From RFPI01 sp964398195 (lineage in GTDB: Bacteria; Pseudomonadota; Gammaproteobacteria; Burkholderiales; Methylophilaceae): DNA of 62,840 nt. Below the pieces are notes generated by a model. It saw nothing but the letters and a program-made list of their open reading frames with translations, was not told where the DNA came from and ran no database searches. The translations under genes were made by a program, and so were the position numbers. How positions within the stretch are numbered: the stretch's first letter is position 1; every line of letters starts with the position of its first letter. Location of the stretch: positions 1-62,840 of the forward strand of contig CAYNLW010000004.1 in NCBI GenBank assembly GCA_964398195.1, given 5' to 3'. Positions 35,431-42,652 of this stretch are shown here, piece by piece.

Positions 35431-36324
35431 TCAGTGCTTAGCCCCCAATAGTTGTTTGACACGCTGCCAAGCTAGACTGAATGTGCTAGTCGAATTCCCC
35501 TTGGCTTTGGCGGCACGCTTTTTCTGAATCTTTTTCACCTTCCTTAAGTTTTCTGCTTGCTCATTCGGTCTGGCGACATAGTTGGTTTCGCTAGACACGC
35601 CCTCCTGCTTAGCAATCGGTTCAGCGGTGTAGTAATACAAAGCCAAAGACTTGCGGCTTCTATCGCTAGGGCATTGCAATGGGTCTGGATGGCCATGAAA
35701 ACTGGTCTCGTCGGTGTTAAAAATGACACAACGATTAAATATCGGCGCCACCGATTTGACGCACGCTTTCATATCGGTGCTCCATAGCTCCAAGCGACCG
35801 TTATAGGCATCGTCCCAATCTTGGTTGAGATAGACGATTAAATTCACCCGCCGCACCAATTGCAGTTTGTCATGCACCCGGAAATCCGCATGCACCCCCA
35901 ACAAGCCCCCAGTCAGCGTTTCATGCACTCCACCACCGACAAAATAAGGGTCAGCGATTAAGCCGGCAATGCCGGTGACGCCCTCTATAAAGGCCAACAT
36001 AGGCGCGGAATTAAAAAACAAAAATAGGTCTTTTAAATACGGGTCGCAGTGATACGGCGAAATTTGCCGTTTATGCTGACCGGCGTAACCGCGCTCATAC
36101 ACTTTGGCTTTGGTCTCGATATCCGGAAATTTTTCTAACACCTGCTGCAAGATGGCCGGCGGCATAAAGTCCTCAATCACAATATGCGGAAACGGCGCTT
36201 GCGTCGTATATTGCTCATGCAATCGACTGCCTAGCTGGTTGGCAAGGGTAATATCTAAATCGAATCCAGCAGCAGCGCCGGCTTGATGAGCGCCAGTTTG
36301 TATGGGCAGATAGGCTTGTGTCAT
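35431..36324 (-). CDS. 2-oxoglutarate/Fe(II)-dependent oxygenase (prolyl-hydroxylase-like)
   Basis: A 297-residue protein with a double-stranded beta-helix oxygenase core. The iron ligands can be assigned as H145 and D147 (VHADFRVHD) and H210 or H212 (SFHGHPDPL). R224 in SRKSLALYYYT is the expected 2-oxoglutarate anchor. Before the HxD motif lies a helical region with FMPPAILQQVLEKFP, common in this group. The C-terminus (about 260-297) is Lys/Arg-rich. The gene overlaps the GT2 gene by four bases (ATGA), so the two are probably coupled. It sits inside an LPS core cluster, so hydroxylation of a core sugar or of a surface-glycan protein partner is possible, but the substrate is unknown. It does not resemble the Kdo hydroxylase KdoO that I know. 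Confidence 0.85.
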   Translation of the reverse strand: MTQAYLPIQTGAHQAGAAAGFDLDITLANQLGSRLHEQYTTQAPFPHIVIEDFMPPAILQQVLEKFPDIETKAKVYERGYAGQHKRQISPYHCDPYLKDLFLFFNSAPMLAFIEGVTGIAGLIADPYFVGGGVHETLTGGLLGVHADFRVHDKLQLVRRVNLIVYLNQDWDDAYNGRLELWSTDMKACVKSVAPIFNRCVIFNTDETSFHGHPDPLQCPSDRSRKSLALYYYTAEPIAKQEGVSSETNYVARPNEQAENLRKVKKIQKKRAAKAKGNSTSTFSLAWQRVKQLLGAKH

Positions 36325-37091
36325 TTGGGCACCTCAGCAGATAAAAATTTTTGTTTGCGTTTGACGCGTCTGTGATGGCTAGGCAGATTTTCTTTTAAGC
36401 TGACTGTGCCTGCCTCAACGTGGTCTAGATATTGAAAGATAACGCGTGGCTTTATGCCTATGATATGAAAGCCTAAATCGCGCATTCTGTCTTGCAATTC
36501 ATAAGTGGGAATTTTCTCTGCCATATACAAAGTAAAGCCATGCTGCTTCACCGTTTGCATATCCCACAAAGCGCAGAAGCTTTTGATATAGCGCTCATAA
36601 AAGCCTCTAGGCGGGCGTGTGGATATGCCCAAGGCTTGTAACAGTACGCGCTTGTAATGCTTTAAAAAACGTATCAATCTGCGCCAAGCGGTCGCCCAAG
36701 GGCTGCGCAACACTTGCTCATAACAGCCTACGGCCACCACTCTATCTTTTTGCTGCATGGTTTGTAACATGCGATCCAATACACTGGCGTCGTAGATAAA
36801 GGTGTCGGTATGCAATAAAAATACATAGCGGTTGCTGATTTTTTCTAGCGCGAAATCCAGCGCCTTGCCATGCGATTCAAAACCTTTTTCTACTTGATCG
36901 GTGCTGCGCTCTAGCAGATGTATCCAATCTAAACTGCGCAAATAGTCTGTACTCTGGTCGTTGGAATGGTTGTCCACCACCCACACCTCGTATTGATTTA
37001 AATCCACGTTTTGTTTTATTAAATCCAAACAGCGCGAAGTAAGCGCTAAGGTTTTATAGTTGACCATTAAAATGGCATGTTTTTGTGACAT
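36321..37091 (-). CDS. Glycosyltransferase family 2 protein
   Basis: A 256-residue GT-A-fold transferase without membrane segments. It opens with ILMVNYKTLALTSRCLDLI and has WVVDNHSNDQSTDYL, both typical of rhamnosyl- and glucosyl-type GT2 enzymes. The metal-binding region is LHTDTF (D96), a reduced DxD. It probably adds a sugar to the LPS outer core. It overlaps the 2OG-oxygenase start by four bases and follows the InaA-type gene after 87 bases. Confidence 0.88.
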   Translation of the reverse strand: MSQKHAILMVNYKTLALTSRCLDLIKQNVDLNQYEVWVVDNHSNDQSTDYLRSLDWIHLLERSTDQVEKGFESHGKALDFALEKISNRYVFLLHTDTFIYDASVLDRMLQTMQQKDRVVAVGCYEQVLRSPWATAWRRLIRFLKHYKRVLLQALGISTRPPRGFYERYIKSFCALWDMQTVKQHGFTLYMAEKIPTYELQDRMRDLGFHIIGIKPRVIFQYLDHVEAGTVSLKENLPSHHRRVKRKQKFLSAEVPK

Positions 37092-37178
37092 TCCCGATGA
37101 ACTCCTTAAATACTTTCTAGGCTTTAATTTACTTTGCTTTCACTTGCTAGGCCTTAACTTGCTCAAGCTGAGGTTGCC

Positions 37179-37943
37179 CTAATGACTTTGCTTGGCTATC
37201 CAGCGCATCAGCCAACGTTGACTAAGGTTGAGATGGCTGGTTGCGCAATACGCTTTAAAAAAATAAATCCTATGCTTAACGCTTAAGGACTTGGTTCTGC
37301 CATTCAGCGACACCAAATCACGCACAAACGCTAAAGGATTCCAGCGACTGATACGCGATTTTTCAAAATCTATCATGGCAATTTTAAACGCTGCAGCACC
37401 AGCTTGGTCTGTGGCTGCTGCAATAAAAATATGCTTGGGATACAAGCTACGACTTTGCACACCAGCTTGATGCATTTTGCGCACTTGCTGAGCGATGGCT
37501 TGCAGCAATTGGTAGCGCTGCCGTGGCGTTGTTTTTGCCAGCGCAGTTTGTGCCAGCCCCGCTGGCTGAGCGGCCGACGCAAAAAATCCCTGCGACAAAT
37601 AATATTCTAGGTCGTGATAACCCGCCAATTCCTCGGTCATCAAGATAGCCTGACGGGTTGTGGCATTGCTAGCAAAGAAAGCGATTTTGGGTATGCCCAC
37701 GCCATGCGCTGCCAGATAGCTCAGGATACGATGTTCATTGACTAAGGTGAGTTGACCACGGCAAGGGTGACGCAGGTTGCGCGAAAAATAGTTTTCTTGG
37801 CGTTTTAGATAAAATCTTTTATCCTGTTGCCCGTCAATATGGATGCAGCTTACCGCACTCCAGCCCTGCCCTCTGCGATTAAGGTGATCGATATGCTCAG
37901 CCTGGATATTCCAAAGATAGTCAAAAGACAGTTGCTCAGTCAT
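37179..37943 (-). CDS. InaA/WapQ-type LPS kinase-like protein with degenerate HRD motif
   Basis: A 254-residue kinase-fold protein of the InaA/WaaP group. It shows an ATP-lysine candidate (FYLKRQ, K47), the segment SLYPKHIF at 166-173 in the catalytic loop, and the metal motif MIDFEKSR (D192). The HRD triplet is replaced by SRS at 164-166, so the usual catalytic aspartate is a serine. Similar LYPKHIF loops without the aspartate occur in InaA-like proteins, so it may be an atypical kinase or a scaffold. It heads the minus-strand LPS run and is divergent from the acyltransferase gene. Confidence 0.82.
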   Translation of the reverse strand: MTEQLSFDYLWNIQAEHIDHLNRRGQGWSAVSCIHIDGQQDKRFYLKRQENYFSRNLRHPCRGQLTLVNEHRILSYLAAHGVGIPKIAFFASNATTRQAILMTEELAGYHDLEYYLSQGFFASAAQPAGLAQTALAKTTPRQRYQLLQAIAQQVRKMHQAGVQSRSLYPKHIFIAAATDQAGAAAFKIAMIDFEKSRISRWNPLAFVRDLVSLNGRTKSLSVKHRIYFFKAYCATSHLNLSQRWLMRWIAKQSH

Positions 37944-38065
37944 GAATTGCGTGATCCAGATTTCAAGCTATTGAAAAGTGTAGCGTCCAGCGCAAGATTA
38001 TAACATCATGACCCTAGCCACTTTATCTCTGCCCTCAAGCCAAGCTGGTATCAAGCCTTTTAGCC

Positions 38066-38914
38066 ATGTCTATCATTAAACTCAAATCTGCCGTGCGTAT
38101 CGCGCATACCCTAGGCAATTGGCTAGGCAGCTTGTTATATGTGTTGCCTAACCCGATTCAACGCACCGTGCTGAAAAATCTTACTATCGCCTATGCTGAT
38201 ATGCCCGCTGCACAGCGCCAGCAACTGCTTAAGCAAAATCTGCAGCAAGTCTGTCAGTCTTTACTGGAATCGTTTGTGCTATGGAAAGCACCGCAAGCGC
38301 AGGCAATTGCATTAGTGCAAGATTGCCAAAATTGGCATTTGGTGGAACAGGCCTTACAGCAACAACGCGGCATTATTTTTCTCACTCCGCATTTGGGCTG
38401 TTTTGAGATTACCTCTATGTATTACGCCGCCCATCATCCTATTACCGTGCTATTCCGCCAGCCTAAATTGGCTTGGTTACGCAAGATCATTATGCAAGGT
38501 CGGCAACAGCCTGGGGTAAAACTGGCGCCCGCCAATCAACGCGGTGTGCGCTTATTATTGCAAGCCTTGCAACACGGTGAGGCGATAGGCATATTGCCCG
38601 ACCAAACGCCTAGTAAAGCCGAAGGCGAGTGGGCAGCATTTTATGGCAAGCCAGCTTATACCATGACGCTGGTGTCTAAGCTGGCGCTAAAAAGCCAAGC
38701 GCAAGTGATCATGGCGTTTGGTGAGCGTCTGCCGAATAGCCAAGGCTATGTGATACATCTCAAAGCGCTGACCACCCAACAAGTCAGCACCCCCGCCTTG
38801 TTAAATCAAGCGGTGCAAGCGCAGATTGAAGTGTGCCCCAGCCAATATTTCTGGGCTTACGACCGCTACAAAGCCTCGCGTAAAGCTCTGAAAAAATTGT
38901 CTGTGAAGGGCTAG
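38066..38914 (+). CDS. Lipid A biosynthesis acyltransferase (LpxL/LpxM family)
   Basis: A 282-residue membrane-associated acyltransferase that adds a secondary fatty acid to Kdo-lipid A. The catalytic H(x4)D/E motif is HLGCFE, followed by the LFRQPKLAWLR segment and the GILPDQTPSKAEGEW loop, all typical of LpxL/LpxM. An N-terminal helix (about 10-30) could anchor it to the membrane. It lies within the LPS island, divergent from the InaA-type gene. Its stop codon overlaps the stop of the convergent WaaG-WaaP gene (CTAG, 38911-38914). Confidence 0.93.
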   Translation: MSIIKLKSAVRIAHTLGNWLGSLLYVLPNPIQRTVLKNLTIAYADMPAAQRQQLLKQNLQQVCQSLLESFVLWKAPQAQAIALVQDCQNWHLVEQALQQQRGIIFLTPHLGCFEITSMYYAAHHPITVLFRQPKLAWLRKIIMQGRQQPGVKLAPANQRGVRLLLQALQHGEAIGILPDQTPSKAEGEWAAFYGKPAYTMTLVSKLALKSQAQVIMAFGERLPNSQGYVIHLKALTTQQVSTPALLNQAVQAQIEVCPSQYFWAYDRYKASRKALKKLSVKG

Positions 38915-40845
38915 GGTTGATGCAAGCGCGCTTGCTCTTGCTGTAGGCGCTGTTGGAATTTGGCGCTGTGGAATTTGCCGTGTAGCCGGTTAGCCCTCTT
39001 TTCAATTGCAAGCCAAAAATCTCTGTTTGTTGAAAAGTTCTGCTCTAAAGCAGTGTAGTACTTGCAAAATAATGTCCAATCTTGTGCAGAGATTGAATCC
39101 ATCATAGAGAAATAAAGCGCAGCTATGTCTTTAATTGTTGCCTTTAGATTGGGTTTAGTTAGCATTCGACAACGATGCAAGTCGATTAAATATATTTTAG
39201 GTCTGGATACTGAAGAATCAGACTCTAAACAAAAATGACATAGATATAAGTCTTGATGATAAATCGCGTGCTGATGCATAGTGGCTGAAATTTTTGCCAT
39301 TTCCTTAATAACGTTTATCCGTTGCGTTTTTTGCTGTTTTTTTGCAAACCAAATATCCAAAGATGTAATGTTTCCTAAATCACGCGTGACCAAATATGAT
39401 TTTTGCGTAGCTGGCAACCAACCAGACTTTGCAAATTTCACAAGTGGGGTGGTTGAGATACCCAAATCAGTTAACTTGATTATGGCATTCGCCTCAGTTT
39501 CGGCGCCAATAATAGGCAACTTGGCATTAAATAAGTTTTTGAAAATCTCAGCCCAACCTAAACCCAAATGTAGCTTGATAAAATAAGATTGATTTTGATG
39601 GACAATTTTCAAGGTTTTTCGATAAGGCAAATTTCTATAGAAAGTACCTGTTAATTGCATCATCTGTTCAAAACTCATTTCATCAAATGGTTTACTTTTT
39701 TTATTCAGCTTTTTAGCAAGACCAACCAATATTTTTGCTTCGGCATTACCATCATTGCTTATCATCACTTGCTCTGCAAAACTTCGCCCTGAAAAAGATA
39801 GACCTGCTAAATCTTGCCTAAGCATCAAGTCCAACATGGCTTGATTTAAATCACTTTGTTGGAATGGATAGGGCACCACTACTCCAGATTTCGCTTGCAT
39901 TACATAGCTAGAATATCCTGTTGTTGCAGTGGTTAATACGGGCAAGCCACAGGCCATAGCCTCTAATATTACCAGCCCAGTATTCTCTCTATAAGCGGGA
40001 TGAATATAGATATCTGCTCCTTGCATAAGTTGTGGGATATCATTTCTTCCAGATGAAATAATCAGTTGCCTGGTCACCCCATGCTGTTGCGCCAATTTCA
40101 ACATTGGTTCTGGCTTATCCTGTCCAATGGCAATCAGTTTAGCCCGCTGCTTAATTTTTTCTGGCAAGCTAGACAGTCCGCGAATTGCTCTATCTAAGCC
40201 TTTCATAAAAAACCCAGAGCCTACAAGAAGAAAAACAAAATCATCTTTTTCAAGCTGAAATTGTTCTCGTAGGTAATGCCTCATCTCTTGTTTATCACTC
40301 AAGGTAAAACGTTGTTTGGGTAAATAGGGGGGGATGAAATGAAACCTAGCTTCAGGTGTTTGATACCACTTTATGAAATTAGGCTTTTCTTGATTGGATA
40401 ACAGCAAGATTTCGGTTTGACTTTGAGCAGAAAAAATCGCTTTCTCACATGCATAAAACCAGCGATATCGTGGGGTAAGACGATATATCCATGAACGCTG
40501 ACTAAATGCTCGTTCAATAAAGCAAGGGTCTGCAGCAAAATATACATCTAACCACTCTGCGCGATTAAAGCCCAAGATCAAATCAAACTGGTCTGATTCA
40601 CCATTTCTTTGATCAATTAAATTTTTCACTTGAGACAAAAAGCGCTTGTAGCGGGTTACATTAGTCCATGCACTCACATTCAAGCAATGAATAAGGATAT
40701 TTCCCTGTGGTTTATCCCCACGCCACTCCATCGTGAAAATTTCCACCCAATGACCTGAATCAGCAAGCCGCTGGGCAATGCGCAACATGTCGCGTTGCAT
40801 ACCACCAAAAGGGAAATATTTAAAAATTAGTAAAGCAAAACGCAC
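38911..40845 (-). CDS. WaaG-type glycosyltransferase fused to WaaP-type heptose kinase
   Basis: A 644-residue protein whose length is close to WaaG plus WaaP of E. coli (374 + 265). Residues 1 to about 380 are a GT4 enzyme. The N-terminal FKYFPFGGMQRDMLRIAQ is typical of WaaG (UDP-glucose:heptosyl-LPS glucosyltransferase), and the E(x7)E-like donor site is ENTGLVILEAMACG at 288-301. Residues about 390-644 are a WaaP/RfaP kinase. They carry YFIKLHLGLGWAEIFKNL (K424), KLPIIGAETEANAI, the catalytic loop HQDLYLCHF (D532) and LIDLHR (D555). The two steps act in succession on heptose-containing core, so a fusion is sensible. No stop or frameshift interrupts the junction. The gene is somewhat more AT-rich than its neighbours and is divergent from waaC. 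Confidence 0.92.
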   Translation of the reverse strand: MRFALLIFKYFPFGGMQRDMLRIAQRLADSGHWVEIFTMEWRGDKPQGNILIHCLNVSAWTNVTRYKRFLSQVKNLIDQRNGESDQFDLILGFNRAEWLDVYFAADPCFIERAFSQRSWIYRLTPRYRWFYACEKAIFSAQSQTEILLLSNQEKPNFIKWYQTPEARFHFIPPYLPKQRFTLSDKQEMRHYLREQFQLEKDDFVFLLVGSGFFMKGLDRAIRGLSSLPEKIKQRAKLIAIGQDKPEPMLKLAQQHGVTRQLIISSGRNDIPQLMQGADIYIHPAYRENTGLVILEAMACGLPVLTTATTGYSSYVMQAKSGVVVPYPFQQSDLNQAMLDLMLRQDLAGLSFSGRSFAEQVMISNDGNAEAKILVGLAKKLNKKSKPFDEMSFEQMMQLTGTFYRNLPYRKTLKIVHQNQSYFIKLHLGLGWAEIFKNLFNAKLPIIGAETEANAIIKLTDLGISTTPLVKFAKSGWLPATQKSYLVTRDLGNITSLDIWFAKKQQKTQRINVIKEMAKISATMHQHAIYHQDLYLCHFCLESDSSVSRPKIYLIDLHRCRMLTKPNLKATIKDIAALYFSMMDSISAQDWTLFCKYYTALEQNFSTNRDFWLAIEKRANRLHGKFHSAKFQQRLQQEQARLHQP

Positions 40846-40898
40846 GCACGGTTACCCAGCTAATCGACAATCCAGCATTGTATGCGAAAATGGCGGGC

Positions 40899-41906
40899 AT
40901 GCTAAAACTGCTCATCATAAAAACTTCCTCTATGGGGGATGTCATCCACAATCTGGCAATTGTGCAGGACATCCTCAAGCATTATCCCGACGCGCAAATC
41001 GACTGGGTGGTGGAGCAAAGTTTTGCCGATATCCCTAGACTGCATCCCGCCGTCAATCAAGTGTTCACTGTGGCATTGCGGCAATGGCGTAAAGCGCTGT
41101 TGCGCCCATGGCTTTGGCGCGCCACCCTGCGACAGATACAGCAAGCCAAACGCGCCATTGCGGCGCAGTCATATGATGTGATTTTAGATAGCCAAGGGCT
41201 GCTGAAAAGCGCGTGGCTAAGCACTTGGGCTAGGGGTCAGCGGCATGGCTACGACAGACTATCGGCGCGCGAAGCGCTGGCCAGTTGTTTTTATCATCAG
41301 CGCCACCAAGTCAGCAAACAAGCCCACGCGGTCAGCCGCAACCGCCTATTAGCCGCGCTGGCGCTGAATTACCGCATTAGCAGCAAGACAGCCGCAGGAA
41401 TGCAGTTAGCCACTGTCGATTTTGGCCTAGCCCAAAAAGCCGGCAAACAAGCCCGCAAACAAACCTTGGTGATGGCGTTTCATGGCAGCAGTCGGGATAG
41501 CAAATTATGGCCCACGCAAGATTGGATAGCGTTGTGTCATGGCCTCGCCCAGCTCAATGTGCAAGTGGCTTTACCTTGGGCAAGCGCGGCGGAACATCAA
41601 CGCGCCCAACAAATCGCCGCCGCCTGCCCAAACGCACAAGTGCTTGCCGCCAGTTCCTTAGCTTCGCTAGCGCACACCATGCGTCAGGCACAACTCGCGA
41701 TAGGCGTAGATACTGGCCTATCCCATTTAGCCGTAGCGCTAGGTATCCCCACCATAGGCCTCTACACCGATACCGACCCAAATAAAACCGGCCTATATGC
41801 CGACCGCCCCGCCATCCTCAACTTAGGTGGCATCGCCCTATCCCCCAAGCCACAACAAGTGTTACAGCAAGCGCAGCGATTATTAACAAAACGGGCCAAA
41901 AAATAA
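40899..41906 (+). CDS. waaC: ADP-heptose:LPS heptosyltransferase I
   Basis: A GT9-family enzyme that adds the first heptose to Kdo2-lipid A. It begins LKLLIIKTSSMGDVIHNLA, which matches WaaC at its N-terminus. It also has FHGSSRDSKLWP and IGVDTGLSHLAVALGIPTIGLY for ADP-heptose binding. The frame is open to a TTG at 40878, but family alignment supports ATG 40899, giving 335 residues. An extended -10-like TGCGAAAAT (40883-40891) ends only seven bases before this ATG, so the transcript may have almost no leader. Confidence 0.95.
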   Translation: MLKLLIIKTSSMGDVIHNLAIVQDILKHYPDAQIDWVVEQSFADIPRLHPAVNQVFTVALRQWRKALLRPWLWRATLRQIQQAKRAIAAQSYDVILDSQGLLKSAWLSTWARGQRHGYDRLSAREALASCFYHQRHQVSKQAHAVSRNRLLAALALNYRISSKTAAGMQLATVDFGLAQKAGKQARKQTLVMAFHGSSRDSKLWPTQDWIALCHGLAQLNVQVALPWASAAEHQRAQQIAAACPNAQVLAASSLASLAHTMRQAQLAIGVDTGLSHLAVALGIPTIGLYTDTDPNKTGLYADRPAILNLGGIALSPKPQQVLQQAQRLLTKRAKK

Positions 41907-41918
41907 TTTCAGCGCACC

Positions 41919-41946
41919 CTTGAAATCCTCTGCTTAGTCCCCAATA
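41919..41946 (+). promoter_or_regulatory. Sigma-32 (heat-shock) promoter of grpE
   Basis: CTTGAAA (41919-41925) matches the sigma-32 -35 consensus exactly. After 13 bases, CCCCAATA (41939-41946) closely matches the -10 consensus CCCCATnT. It lies 56 bases before the grpE start. Confidence 0.85.
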
Positions 41947-42001
41947 AGGCTGTTGTGTATTTATTTTCAGCAATTCAATTAAGGCAATATTGAGGGATAT
42001 C

Positions 42002-42532
42002 ATGCAAGAAAACCAAACCAATCCAGCAGCAGAACAAGACCCAAATCAAGCGCCAGAAGGCAGCCAAAATTCCACCACCCCAGAAAACCGCATTAGCGAG
42101 CTAGAAGCGCAGTTAGCGGAGCAGCAGGCGGCGGTTTTATATGTCAAGGCGGAAGGCGAAAATATTCGTCGCCGTGCCATGGAAGATGTGGATAAAGCGC
42201 GAAAATTTGCACTAGAGAAGTTTTCTGCTGAGCTATTGGCAGTCAAGGATAGTTTGGACGCTGCGCTGAATATCGCCAACGCCACGCTGGAAAGCTATAA
42301 AGATGGCGTAGAGCTGACCGCTAAGCAACTGACTAGCGTATTTGAAAAATTCAATATCGTAGAAATTAACCCGTTAGGCGCCAAGTTTGACCCTAATCTG
42401 CATCAAGCGATTAGCGCCATTGAAGCCGACGGCGAGGCCAACACCGTGCTTAGCGTATTGCAAAAGGGTTATACACTGAATGATAGAGTGCTGAGACCGG
42501 CCTTGGTCACCGTTAGCAAAGCAAAATCATAA
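42002..42532 (+). CDS. grpE: Nucleotide exchange factor GrpE
   Basis: Promotes ADP release from DnaK. The 176-residue protein has an acidic, Gln/Asn-rich disordered N-terminus, a long helix (about 33-95) with RISELEAQLAEQQAAVLYVKAE and the conserved ENIRRRAMED, and a C-terminal beta domain with FDPNLHQAI and VLQKGYTLNDRVLRPALV. A TTG at 41990 in frame could extend it by four residues, but ATG 42002 has GAGG six bases upstream and fits the family. It is followed by dnaK, which has its own heat-shock promoter. Confidence 0.96.
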   Translation: MQENQTNPAAEQDPNQAPEGSQNSTTPENRISELEAQLAEQQAAVLYVKAEGENIRRRAMEDVDKARKFALEKFSAELLAVKDSLDAALNIANATLESYKDGVELTAKQLTSVFEKFNIVEINPLGAKFDPNLHQAISAIEADGEANTVLSVLQKGYTLNDRVLRPALVTVSKAKS

Positions 42533-42559
42533 GCCTGCAAGGTAAATTGGTCGTTTGCT

Positions 42560-42586
42560 CTTGAAATTGGCAAAGCCACCCCTATT
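42560..42586 (+). promoter_or_regulatory. Sigma-32 (heat-shock) promoter of dnaK
   Basis: CTTGAAA (42560-42566) and CCCCTATT (42579-42586), separated by 12 bases, match the sigma-32 consensus. They lie 66 bases before the dnaK ATG. No CIRCE element is visible in this gap. Confidence 0.85.
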
Positions 42587-42652
42587 AAAGACACATCAAG
42601 CTTTTAAATTGATTTAGACATTCGCAAATTTAGGATTAAAGGAAACAAGATT

